The translations under genes were made by a program, and so were the position numbers. Below, in pieces: positions 39,201 to 47,177 of a stretch of 64,000 bases of DNA. The stretch comes from Paenibacillus aurantius. GTDB lineage: Bacteria > Bacillota > Bacilli > Paenibacillales > NBRC-103111. The stretch is from NCBI RefSeq assembly GCF_032268605.1, contig NZ_CP130318.1:2328001-2392000 (forward strand), written 5' to 3'. A model generated the notes under the pieces. That model saw only the letters and a program-made list of their open reading frames with translations, was not told where the DNA came from and made no database searches. Every line of letters starts with the position of its first letter. Positions within the stretch are counted from its first letter, which is position 1.

Positions 39201-40217
39201 GAGCTGGCGCAGGCCAAATGCTACCTTGACTGGATCGGTCCGGCTCTGATTCGGCACCGGGATGCTTCCCTTCTGCGGAAGGCGGCCGGGGAGCCGGAGG
39301 GCTTTCCGGCGGGGATGGCCGAGGAGCCATCCCGCTGGTCGGTCACCGTCGTCCCCGCCTGGAAGCTGAGCGCCGTCACGGAGCTGGCTGATGGAACCAC
39401 CGGACAGGAAAACAGCGTGAAGCTGGAGGCGGTGACCCTTCTCCTACCCGTAACCGGCCTGTCCGGACGATGGAAGGGAGAGATCGACCGAAGACTGTCC
39501 TGGGAATATCCCTATGCTCAGGCATCGCGGCTCTTCTCCAAAACGTCGGTGTCGGAGCTCAAACGGCTGAGCGAACAGCGCGAGGCCGTCTTAAGCGGAG
39601 ACGACGATCCCCCGGGTACTGCCGGATCGCTGCCGGGAACGGGTCGTCCCGTCGTCCCGGCCTTCCGCCGGCCCAAGTTTATGGAGGAGAAGAAGTTGAC
39701 CGCGGCCGAGCGGGGAACGGTGTACCATGCCGTCATGCAGCTTCTCCCGCTAAAGCCCGGGCTCAGCCGGGACGATATCGAGGCAGCGGTTCAGGATATG
39801 GTCACCCGCCGGCTTCTGCTTCCCGAGCAGGCTCAAGCGATCGATCCGGGCGTCATTGCCGCTTTCTTCGCAACCGAAGCCGGTACCCGGCTGCTAGGCG
39901 CCCGTCAGGTTCACCGGGAGCTGCCGTTTAATTACCGGATGGAAGCAGGTGAGCTTCACCCGGATGAGGATGAGCGGATCCGCCGAGAGTCAGTTATGAT
40001 CCAGGGGATCATCGACTGTCTTTTTGAAGATGAGGAGGGTCTTGTGCTTCTCGATTACAAAACGGACGCCCTCCGTCAAGGGGAAGGCAGCCGGGCGGAA
40101 CGCTACCGGACCCAGATTTCCCTGTACGCTCGGGCGGTAGAAGACATTTGGAAACGCCCCCTCAGCCGGAAATACCTTTATTTCTTTGATGGAGCGGAGC
40201 TTGTGACGTTGGATTGA
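36255..40217 (+). CDS. addA: ATP-dependent helicase/nuclease subunit A (AddA)
   Basis: A 1320-residue UvrD-type helicase with a RecB-like nuclease domain. Walker A AAAGSGKT has K38; the DEYQDTN box is near residue 418, MTIHKSKGLEFPVVF in the second half, and the nuclease motif LLDYKTD near the C-terminus. Acidic inserts at about 550-580 are low complexity. ATG 36255 lies in the addB stop (ATGA) with GGAGG 9 nt upstream, so the subunits are made in a coupled way. All helicase motifs appear intact. Confidence 0.97.
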   Translation: MTSVIPKPADSTWTNEQWDAISLSGENILVAAAAGSGKTAVLVERIIRKLSDETDPMDVDRLLVATFTKAAASEMKQRIREALSAALEKSPDSAHLRSQLALLNKASITTLHSFCLEVIQRHYQVIRLDPGFRIGNETETALMRQELLEELMEENYEQAEEDSPFWRLVDWFSGERSDAALFRLLLQLYDSSRSHPYPEHWLKEMAGLFGRHDEEEVGASGQGYLAWQESLASDVRLELNGMAGLLKEAVRIAEGPGGPAPYLTSLQEELAAIEARRAAARGSWEDMYQAFQDPVFGRLKACKGDEYDKALQDKVKALRDSVKERLGKLQTDLFGRTEEQFRQELEKTAPLMTALVELVLAFGERYQTAKRKKGLVDFADLEHYCLQILTGAESVPGRLVPSEAAAEYREHYLEILLDEYQDTNRVQEAIVELISRDGKGNRFMVGDVKQSIYRFRLAEPGLFLEKYKRFGSDGTGGGRRIDLARNFRSRQEVVDGVNFLFRQIMEEQVGEIRYDPSAELVCGASYPPNELDLSVELLLVDKAGQDEGKGTFSPDEGEESGGADSESADEQSAEKEEQAALLEARLIASRIRSLMGETGPRFLTAGRKGEPSRPLEYRDIVILMRATQQWAGVFMEEFKREGIPVYAELNSGYFAATEVGVILSLLQIIDNPFQDIPLAGVLRSPIVGLTADELARIRAAHKNGSFYEALLAYSEAAASTLQAAAVSEQASLGDRLAGFPGRSDTMAGIVKAFPGSPEPELAAKLSVFLDRLSRWREEARQAPVSDLIGQLYRETGYFDFTGGLPGGSQRQANLRALYDRARQYEATSFRGLFRFLRFIERMRDGGGDLGTARALGEQENVVRIMTIHKSKGLEFPVVFVAGTGKMFNRQDLNGGFLLHKDLGFGPRFVDTELRVSYPTLPSLAIRRRMKMELLAEEMRVLYVALTRAREKLYLTGTVKSLESQAANWARMLGHKELVLPDYELAQAKCYLDWIGPALIRHRDASLLRKAAGEPEGFPAGMAEEPSRWSVTVVPAWKLSAVTELADGTTGQENSVKLEAVTLLLPVTGLSGRWKGEIDRRLSWEYPYAQASRLFSKTSVSELKRLSEQREAVLSGDDDPPGTAGSLPGTGRPVVPAFRRPKFMEEKKLTAAERGTVYHAVMQLLPLKPGLSRDDIEAAVQDMVTRRLLLPEQAQAIDPGVIAAFFATEAGTRLLGARQVHRELPFNYRMEAGELHPDEDERIRRESVMIQGIIDCLFEDEEGLVLLDYKTDALRQGEGSRAERYRTQISLYARAVEDIWKRPLSRKYLYFFDGAELVTLD

Positions 40218-40398
40218 CGTTTCGAACGGGTATACGTAAGGCGTGGAAACGAATGTCTTCGACGGATTCCCGGTGACGCTTTTGACGCTGATCGAAGAGT
40301 GATTGACAGAGCTCCTTCCTTCGATAGGAATAGGATAGAAGCTGCGGCCGGCAGAAGCCGCCGATACTACTGAAGACCAGGCATTTAGGAGGAACAGC

Positions 40399-41589
40399 AT
40401 GCGAATTTTACATACGGCCGATTGGCATTTGGGCCGGACGCTGGAAGGAAGAAGCCGCGGGGAGGAGCAGGAGGCCTTTCTGGATGAGCTCGTGGCCCTC
40501 GTCCGCGAGGAGCAGATCGACCTTGTCTTGATGGCCGGAGACGCCTATGATTCCGTCAATCCTCCCGCGAGTGCGGAGAAGCTGTTCTATGACGGACTTT
40601 CCCGCCTCGCGGAGGGAGGAAAACGCAAGGTAGCCGTCATCGCCGGCAATCATGATAACCCGGAACGGCTGGCCGCCTCGTGGCCGCTTGCAGAGAAGCA
40701 GGGTATTACGCTTGTCGGGCTGCCCATCCCCCATCTGCAGACGCTCACTATCGAACGGACCGGAGAGCAGGCGACGCTTCTCGCTCTTCCCTATCCGTCC
40801 GAATCCCGTTTGAGCGAGCTTTTGGCCGATGAGGCGGATGAAGCCAGCCTGCGGACCGCTTACTCCGACCGGATCAAGAACCTCGTGGCCAAGACGTGTG
40901 CCGGCTTTAAGTCCGATACGGTCAATTTGATCATGAGCCATTTGTACGTGCTTGGCGGAGCGGAAAGCGAATCGGAGCGTCCGATTCAAGTGGGGGGAGC
41001 CTACACGGTCGATACCGCTGCGTTATGCGCCAAGGCTCAGTATGTGGCGCTTGGCCACCTGCACCGTCCGCAAACGATGAAAGCGGGGGACCTGATCCGC
41101 TATTCCGGCTCTCCTCTTGCCTACAGCTTCTCGGAAGCCGGACAGGCCAAGTCGGTCACCATTCTGGAGGTGGAGCCCGGCAAGCCGGCCGCTATGCAGG
41201 AGCTGCCCCTGAGCTGCGGGCGTCCTCTCGTGCATTGGAAGGCAAAGGGCGGTCTCGCGGAGGTCCACCGTTGGCTGGAGGAGGGACGGGACCACCGGGC
41301 ATGGATCGATCTGGAGCTGCATCTCGGCGATTCTTTGAGCATGGAGCAGATCCAGTCGCTCCGCCGGCATCACACGGGAATCATCCATATCCGACCTGTC
41401 TATCCCGAGATGGAAGCGATGGAGACGATTCGCGAAGCCCAGGTTCCGATGGACGAAATGTTCCGCCGCTTCTATGCCCGGCAAACCGGCGGGGCACAGC
41501 CGGACACCGAGCTAGTTCAGCTGTTTATGGAGCTTCTACACGAAACCGCCGAGCTGGAAGCGGCTGCCGGAAAGGAGGAGGGGGCTTGA
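40399..41589 (+). CDS. sbcD: Nuclease SbcCD subunit D
   Basis: A 396-residue Mre11-like phosphoesterase. Metal-binding motifs are all present: DWHLGR at the start, GDAYD, GNHD, SHLY and GHLHRPQ. With SbcC it opens hairpins and trims protein-blocked DNA ends. TTAGGAGGAAC precedes the ATG. A TTGACA box near 40303 may be part of its promoter. The stop overlaps the TTG start of sbcC. Confidence 0.95.
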   Translation: MRILHTADWHLGRTLEGRSRGEEQEAFLDELVALVREEQIDLVLMAGDAYDSVNPPASAEKLFYDGLSRLAEGGKRKVAVIAGNHDNPERLAASWPLAEKQGITLVGLPIPHLQTLTIERTGEQATLLALPYPSESRLSELLADEADEASLRTAYSDRIKNLVAKTCAGFKSDTVNLIMSHLYVLGGAESESERPIQVGGAYTVDTAALCAKAQYVALGHLHRPQTMKAGDLIRYSGSPLAYSFSEAGQAKSVTILEVEPGKPAAMQELPLSCGRPLVHWKAKGGLAEVHRWLEEGRDHRAWIDLELHLGDSLSMEQIQSLRRHHTGIIHIRPVYPEMEAMETIREAQVPMDEMFRRFYARQTGGAQPDTELVQLFMELLHETAELEAAAGKEEGA

Positions 41590-44500
41590 AACCGATATCG
41601 TTAACCCTTTCCGGGCTGCAGAGCTATCGTGAGAAGCAGGAGATCGATTTTACGGCGCTTTGCGGGTCCGGCGTGTTCGGCATCTTCGGACCGACGGGAA
41701 GCGGCAAGTCTTCGATCCTGGACGCGATGACGCTGGCCCTGTACGGCAAGGTCGAGCGGGCGAGCGGCGGAACCCAGGGCATTATGAACCATGCCGAAAA
41801 CACGCTGTCGGTCGCTTTTGTCTTCGAGCTCAGCCATGCCGGCGGCCCGCTGAGGTTTAAGGTCGAACGGCAGTTCAAGCGGGGCGGAGAGGTATCGGTG
41901 AATAACACCGTCAGCCGTTTTATCCGCTATGAGGGAGAGGAGCCGGTCGTGATGGCCGACAAGGTGGCCGAGGTGAACCAGAAGGTTCAACAGGTGCTTG
42001 GCTTGTCGATGACCGATTTCACCCGGGCCGTCGTCCTGCCCCAAGGAAAATTCGCGGAATTTCTCGCGCTAGGGGGCAAGGAGCGCCGGCAGATGCTTCA
42101 GCGGTTGTTTCACCTTGAGCCGTACGGCGACCTGCTTAACGCCCGGGTGAGCACCCGGTTCAAGGAGACGGACCTCGCCGTGAAGCAGCTGGCTGCCGAG
42201 CAGCAGGGCTTAGGCGACGCCTCGGAAGCGGCCCTCGAAACGGCGAAAGCCCGCCTTGAGGAGGCGGCGGCTTCTGCGAAGGACGCGAGAGAGCGGCGGC
42301 TGGAGACCGAGCGCGGCTGGGAGGAGCGCCGCCAGCTCCGCGCCTGGCTGCAGGAGGAGCAGGCGCTCGCCGCACGGCTGCGCGAGCATGCCGAGCGCGA
42401 GCCGCATGTCCGGCAGCGCGAGAGCGAGCTGCGGCAGGCGGAGCAGGCCGAGCGCGTGCGCCCCGTGCTCGAGGCGCGGGAGGCAGCGGAGCAGCATTAC
42501 GCCTCCTGCCGGGAGCAGAGCGAGGGGCTGGAGCAGCGGCTCGCGGAGCTCCGCGTGCGGCAGGAGGCCGCGCGGGCCGCGCATGCCGCCGCGAAGGAGC
42601 AGCTGGCCGCGCAGGATGCGCCGCTGCAGGTCCGGCTTGAGCAGCTCGCTCAGGCGCAGGAGCTGGAGAGCGAGCTGGCGCGGCTCACGGCCCGCGTACG
42701 CAGCCTGGAGGCCGAGCGGGCGGGCCGGGCTCTCCAGCTGCAGGCGGCGGGGGAGAAGCTGCTCAAGGAGCAGGAGCTGCACCGCAAAGCGACGAGCAAG
42801 CAGGCGGAGATCAAGGAGTCCCTCCGTCTGGTCGAGGTTAAAGCCTCGGACCGGGAACGCATTCACAAGCTTTCCCGGCTCGGGCAGGAGCTGGATAGCC
42901 TTGAAAAGGGCTTCCGTGACGTGAAAGCCGAGACGGAAGCGGCCGACCGGCAGCTGAAGGCTTACCAGGAAGAGGAGACAGGGAAGGGAGCCAGCCTGGA
43001 TGAGGCGAGCCGGGCGACCGGGCCGATCCTGCTCAGCGCTTCCGAAGCCGCCGCCGGCGTACAGGAGGCGGAGAGCCGGATCCACTTGCTGCAGCGGCAA
43101 GCGGCAGCAGGGAAGGAGAAGCTGGCGAAGCTCAGTCTTGAACAGGAACGGAACGCTCTAGCCCTGTCGTTATCCTCCGGTCTGACGGAGGGAGAACCGT
43201 GTCCCGTATGCGGTTCCTCTCATCATCCCTCCCCAGCCGGCAGGGAGACATCGGCAGCCTCCGTTTCGGTGCAGGACGAGATCGGAAGGCTGGATAAGCT
43301 GACCGCTTCCTTTCAGCAGAGCTTGTTCTCCCTTTCCCGGCATAAGTTTAGTCTTGAGCAGCTCGTGGAACGGGCAGGGGAGGCTTTCGGTGCCGGCGAG
43401 GCAGGCAGAGAAGCCGCATCCGCCGCCGTTCTCGAGAAAGGAACCGGGCCGGACGGCGCTTCGTCCCCCGGAGTCGGGGCATCGGACGTCCCGGTGGACC
43501 GGATAGAAGCGGATTTCCGGGAATGCCAGGAGCTGCTCGAACGAACGGAGGCGAAGCTGCCCGCTCTGGACAAAGAGCTGAGGCAGCGGATGGAGGAGCG
43601 CAGCCGGCTGGTCAAGGAGCTCGACGCCTTGTCGGCGAGAAACCAGGCCGCCGAGACGGTGCTGCATTCCCTTGAAGTCAAGCGGAATGCAGCGGAGCAA
43701 GCGGTGAAGGAGGCCCTGAGCCGCTGGCAGAGGGAAGCGGATGGTCTTTCCCGGGAGGATGCTGCCCAGGAAGCGGCCCGGCTGATGGAAAGGGACAAGC
43801 AAGCCGATGAGCTAAAGCAGAAGCTGGAGGTCAGTGTTCCTTTCATTGAAGGAAAAGTGGAGAGCATCCAGCGTCTCCAGCAGGAAACGGCTGTTCTTGA
43901 GAAGGAGCAGGTTCAGCTAGAGACCGAAGGCAAGGGACTGCAGAATCTGGCTGCTGAGAAGAAAGCACAGTTGACGGCCCGTACCGGCGGCGGTACGCAG
44001 CCCTTGGACCGGCAAATCGCCGAAACGAAGGAAAAGCTTGAACAGCTGCGGTCCGCCGAGCACAATAGCCGGGAAGAGCTCGAGAAGAGCGAGGCGCTGT
44101 TATTGGAATGGAGCCATCGCTGTACGGCAGCCAAGCAGGCCTGTGAATCTGCGGCTGCCGCCCGGGAGACGGCTGAGGTCCGTTGGAAGGAAGCGGCTTT
44201 TCGCAGCGGCTTCGCCGATGCGGATGCGGTCCGCCGTGCCTGGCTGACCGAAGAAACGGTACAGCGGTGGAAAGAAGAGCTGGTGAAATACCGCGAGCTG
44301 GAAGCGCAGCTGAAGGGCAAGAGGGAGGAGCTGACCGGTCTTCTTGCCGGGCGGACCCTTGGCGAAGACGAGTGGAAGGAATGGGAGCAAGCGCTGCAAA
44401 CGGTCCGACGGGAAGACGAGGAGGCCCTCGCGGCCAAGGCGAGAACCGAACGGGACTGGGATGACCTGCAGGTGAAGCATGCCCAATGGAAGAAGCTCGA

Positions 44501-45038
44501 AGACCAGAAAAAAGAACGCCAGAAGCGTCTTGAGCAGCTGACCCGGCTTCAGGGGGTGCTCCGCGGCAATGCTTTTGTCGAGTTTATCGCCGAAGAGCAG
44601 CTCATGCAGGTAAGCCGGGCCGCCTCCGAGCGCCTCAGTCAACTGACCCGCCAGCGTTATGCGCTGGAAGTGGACTCTTCCGGCGGGTTTATCATCCGGG
44701 ATGATGCGAACGGGGGAATCAAACGGCCGGTCAGTACCTTGTCGGGGGGAGAGACCTTCCTGACCTCGCTTGCTCTGGCGCTGGCCTTGTCCACCCAGAT
44801 TCAATTGAGCGGGCAATACCCGCTGGAATTCTTCTTCCTTGACGAGGGCTTCGGCACCCTGGATCCCGAGCTCCTGGAGACGGTGGTGGGTGCCTTGGAA
44901 AAGCTTCATATGGACAAGCTGACGGTTGGCGTCATCAGCCATGTGCCGGAGCTGAAAGCCCGGCTACACCGGCGGCTGGTGGTGACCGCCGCCGAACCTT
45001 CCGGGGCAGGCAGTACCATCCGCCTCGAAAGCCTGTAA
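41586..45038 (+). CDS. sbcC: Nuclease SbcCD subunit C (Rad50-like ATPase)
   Basis: 1150 residues. Walker A GPTGSGKSS (K41), a long coiled coil, the zinc hook C539-P-V-C542, a second coiled coil, signature LSGGE (about 1051) and Walker B FFLDEGFGTLD (about 1086). I start at TTG 41586, which overlaps the sbcD stop (TTGA) and has AAAGGAGGAGGG just upstream. The open frame extends further left only as a shadow of sbcD. Bases of about 42,240-42,780, in the first coiled coil, are about 80% GC with many GCG and CGC codons, unlike the rest of the gene. Confidence 0.95.
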   Translation: MKPISLTLSGLQSYREKQEIDFTALCGSGVFGIFGPTGSGKSSILDAMTLALYGKVERASGGTQGIMNHAENTLSVAFVFELSHAGGPLRFKVERQFKRGGEVSVNNTVSRFIRYEGEEPVVMADKVAEVNQKVQQVLGLSMTDFTRAVVLPQGKFAEFLALGGKERRQMLQRLFHLEPYGDLLNARVSTRFKETDLAVKQLAAEQQGLGDASEAALETAKARLEEAAASAKDARERRLETERGWEERRQLRAWLQEEQALAARLREHAEREPHVRQRESELRQAEQAERVRPVLEAREAAEQHYASCREQSEGLEQRLAELRVRQEAARAAHAAAKEQLAAQDAPLQVRLEQLAQAQELESELARLTARVRSLEAERAGRALQLQAAGEKLLKEQELHRKATSKQAEIKESLRLVEVKASDRERIHKLSRLGQELDSLEKGFRDVKAETEAADRQLKAYQEEETGKGASLDEASRATGPILLSASEAAAGVQEAESRIHLLQRQAAAGKEKLAKLSLEQERNALALSLSSGLTEGEPCPVCGSSHHPSPAGRETSAASVSVQDEIGRLDKLTASFQQSLFSLSRHKFSLEQLVERAGEAFGAGEAGREAASAAVLEKGTGPDGASSPGVGASDVPVDRIEADFRECQELLERTEAKLPALDKELRQRMEERSRLVKELDALSARNQAAETVLHSLEVKRNAAEQAVKEALSRWQREADGLSREDAAQEAARLMERDKQADELKQKLEVSVPFIEGKVESIQRLQQETAVLEKEQVQLETEGKGLQNLAAEKKAQLTARTGGGTQPLDRQIAETKEKLEQLRSAEHNSREELEKSEALLLEWSHRCTAAKQACESAAAARETAEVRWKEAAFRSGFADADAVRRAWLTEETVQRWKEELVKYRELEAQLKGKREELTGLLAGRTLGEDEWKEWEQALQTVRREDEEALAAKARTERDWDDLQVKHAQWKKLEDQKKERQKRLEQLTRLQGVLRGNAFVEFIAEEQLMQVSRAASERLSQLTRQRYALEVDSSGGFIIRDDANGGIKRPVSTLSGGETFLTSLALALALSTQIQLSGQYPLEFFFLDEGFGTLDPELLETVVGALEKLHMDKLTVGVISHVPELKARLHRRLVVTAAEPSGAGSTIRLESL

Positions 45039-45045
45039 GAACGTC

Positions 45046-45083
45046 AAAAGAGCCTTGGACAAGGAACCCAAGGCTCTTTCTTA
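45046..45083 (+). terminator. Terminator after sbcC, probably bidirectional
   Basis: Eleven-bp stem AAGAGCCTTGG/CCAAGGCTCTT with a 9-nt loop and T-rich flanks on both sides. It can also serve the convergent GGDEF-EAL gene. Confidence 0.85.
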
Positions 45084-45156
45084 TGGCTTTCGGAACAGGA
45101 GGGGAACCGCTTCGGCCGCTCCTCCCGCGAGGTTTTAAGACTTGAACCGGTTCGGC

Positions 45157-46974
45157 TCAATGGAACAAAGGGCGGCCGCTACCGGAGGCGGAAAGCGTAT
45201 TTTCGAGCACGATCCAATCCCGCAGCGTTTCCGCACTCATCGGCTTGCCGATCAGATAACCTTGAATTTCGTTGCACTGCTGGTTCTTCAGAAATTCCAG
45301 CTGCTCCGAGGTTTCGACGCCTTCCGCCGTCACGTCCAGGTTCAAGGAATGGGCGAGCACAATGATGGCCTGGACAATGGCCGCATCCTCGGAATCGTCT
45401 TTAATCCCGCGGATGAACGATTGGTCCACCTTGATCACGTCGATGGGAAATCTCTTCAGGTAGCTCAGCGAGGAATACCCGGTGCCGAAATCATCGATGG
45501 CAATGGTCATCCCCATCTCTTTAAGTACCTTCAACATGAGGATGGCATAATTGACGTCCTGCATGGCGGCGCTCTCCGTAATCTCCAGCTCCAAATACTC
45601 GGGAGCAAGCCCCGTGTCGGCGAGAATGTTGTGAATGACCTCGGGAAGATCCATTTGCCTGAACTGCCGGGGGGAGAGATTCACGCTGACGCGGAAAGGA
45701 GGAACACCCTGACGGTTCCACAATTGACGCTGCCTGCACGCCTGCTTAAGCACCGTCTCGCCGATGCGGGTAATAAGTCCGGTATCTTCTGCGAGCGGGA
45801 TAAAATCATCCGGCGGGATCATGCCTAGCTGGGGATGCTTCCAGCGGACCAGAGCCTCCACGCATACTAGCTTGCCGGTGCGGGCATCCAGCCGGGGCTG
45901 GTAATAGACGACCAGCTCGTTTCGCTCGAGCGCGTGCCTCAGCATGGTCTCCATCTGCAGCCGCTTGATCCCTTTGGTGTGGACCGTGGGGGTGTAGAAC
46001 TGGTAATTGTTCCTCCCCTGCTCCTTGGCCCGGTACAGGGCGGTTTCGGCGTGCTTCAGGAGGGCCGCGGCATCCTTGCCGTCATCGGGGCTGACCGCAA
46101 TACCGACGCTCGCTCCGATATAGACTTCCTCTCCATTCAGGGGAAAAGACTTCTTAAGGGCCTCCAGGATTCGCTCGGCAGCCGAAGCGGCCTCGTCGCT
46201 GTGCTTAGGGGAGGGCATCAACACGGAGAACTCGTCGCCGCCCATGCGGGCGAGCATGGCCGAACGAGGAAGCACCTGGCCGATCCGATGGGCCACACTC
46301 TTAAGGAGATCATCTCCGGTGTCGTGACCCATGGTGTCGTTGACATATTTGAATTGGTCAAGATCCAGAAGAAGGACGGCAGCGGAAGAGGAAGGGCGCC
46401 GTTGGGAAAGCGCGGCCTGCAGCTTCTCCACCATCATCAGACGATTGGGGAGGCCCGTGAGGCCGTCATAGTAAGCGATCCGGTTCAACCGCTCCGTCCG
46501 CCATCCGATGAACCCGACCAGCGCCGCCATGCCTACAGCCGTCAGGAAGACTTCCACGGACCAGAACGACAGCCCTTGGTATTCCGTAAACAAGTAAAGG
46601 CTGATCATTCCTAGCAGGCTCATCCCGAGGGAATGGAGCATGCCCCCTTCGAAGGCATAGAGCGCCACCGGAAACAGGACCAGCCAAACCGGTCGAATTT
46701 CGGAAGCGGACCAGTCCGGAAGGCAGGAAACGGCGGTCAGCCAGGCGAAGTCGATCATCATAAAAGCTAAATAGGTCTTTCTTCGTTCGAAGGGATAAGA
46801 CCGGTTCAAATAATAGGAGTGGAACAGAAGGAATACAGCCCAGCCCAGTGTCAGAAGAGCAAGCAGGCCGAGGAGGAAAGCCTGGCCGGGCTTCGCTTGG
46901 AGGGAAAGGGTGACCAGGATAAGGGGAACAATCAGATGGCCAAGCGAAAAAACCTTCCCGCTTTTGCTAGTCAT
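45157..46974 (-). CDS. Membrane-bound diguanylate cyclase/phosphodiesterase (GGDEF-EAL)
   Basis: 605 residues. Four to six membrane segments fill the first 165 residues (no known sensor domain). A GGDEF domain follows with an intact MGGDEF motif near residue 245, then an EAL domain with EALVRW near 372, NLSPRQF, ITESA, IDDFGTGYSSL, KVDQSFI and AEGVETSEQ. Both active sites look complete, so it could make or break cyclic di-GMP; which activity wins cannot be read. Such proteins steer the switch between motility and biofilm. GAGGTG precedes the ATG. It stands alone on the minus strand. Confidence 0.94.
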   Translation of the reverse strand: MTSKSGKVFSLGHLIVPLILVTLSLQAKPGQAFLLGLLALLTLGWAVFLLFHSYYLNRSYPFERRKTYLAFMMIDFAWLTAVSCLPDWSASEIRPVWLVLFPVALYAFEGGMLHSLGMSLLGMISLYLFTEYQGLSFWSVEVFLTAVGMAALVGFIGWRTERLNRIAYYDGLTGLPNRLMMVEKLQAALSQRRPSSSAAVLLLDLDQFKYVNDTMGHDTGDDLLKSVAHRIGQVLPRSAMLARMGGDEFSVLMPSPKHSDEAASAAERILEALKKSFPLNGEEVYIGASVGIAVSPDDGKDAAALLKHAETALYRAKEQGRNNYQFYTPTVHTKGIKRLQMETMLRHALERNELVVYYQPRLDARTGKLVCVEALVRWKHPQLGMIPPDDFIPLAEDTGLITRIGETVLKQACRQRQLWNRQGVPPFRVSVNLSPRQFRQMDLPEVIHNILADTGLAPEYLELEITESAAMQDVNYAILMLKVLKEMGMTIAIDDFGTGYSSLSYLKRFPIDVIKVDQSFIRGIKDDSEDAAIVQAIIVLAHSLNLDVTAEGVETSEQLEFLKNQQCNEIQGYLIGKPMSAETLRDWIVLENTLSASGSGRPLFH

Positions 46975-47028
46975 GCCGGCACCTCAATCAAGACGTTAAT
47001 GGATAAGATTGGTACTTACGATAGATGT

Positions 47029-47057
47029 AGTATATCCTACTTTATCTTTGTTTTCTA
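47029..47057 (-). promoter_or_regulatory. Candidate promoter of the GGDEF-EAL gene
   Basis: On the minus strand: TAGAAA (47057-47052), 17 nt, TATACT (47034-47029), about 55 nt before the gene, in AT-rich sequence. Confidence 0.45.
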
Positions 47058-47134
47058 TGAAAATATTCCAATCCTTCGGCCTATTGCCACGGGCCGAGCG
47101 GCCTCTCGGATCCAGGATTTCCGCCAACGTGAAG

Positions 47135-47164
47135 AAGCCGGGATGCCCATGGGCATCCCGGCTT
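47135..47164 (-). terminator. Perfect 30-bp palindrome, probable terminator of the oxidoreductase gene
   Basis: Arms AAGCCGGGATGCCC and GGGCATCCCGGCTT meet around AT, 14 nt after the stop of the minus-strand flavoprotein gene. The T-run is weak (CTTCTTC), so a protein-binding site is an alternative. Confidence 0.6.
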
Positions 47165-47177
47165 TCTTCCTGCTTCG

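Noticed and set aside
41025-41585. Longer sbcC frame reaching far into sbcD
   Set aside because: It is a shadow frame over sbcD with low-complexity Gly/Pro/Ser/Arg sequence; TTG 41586 with AAAGGAGG fits the family start.
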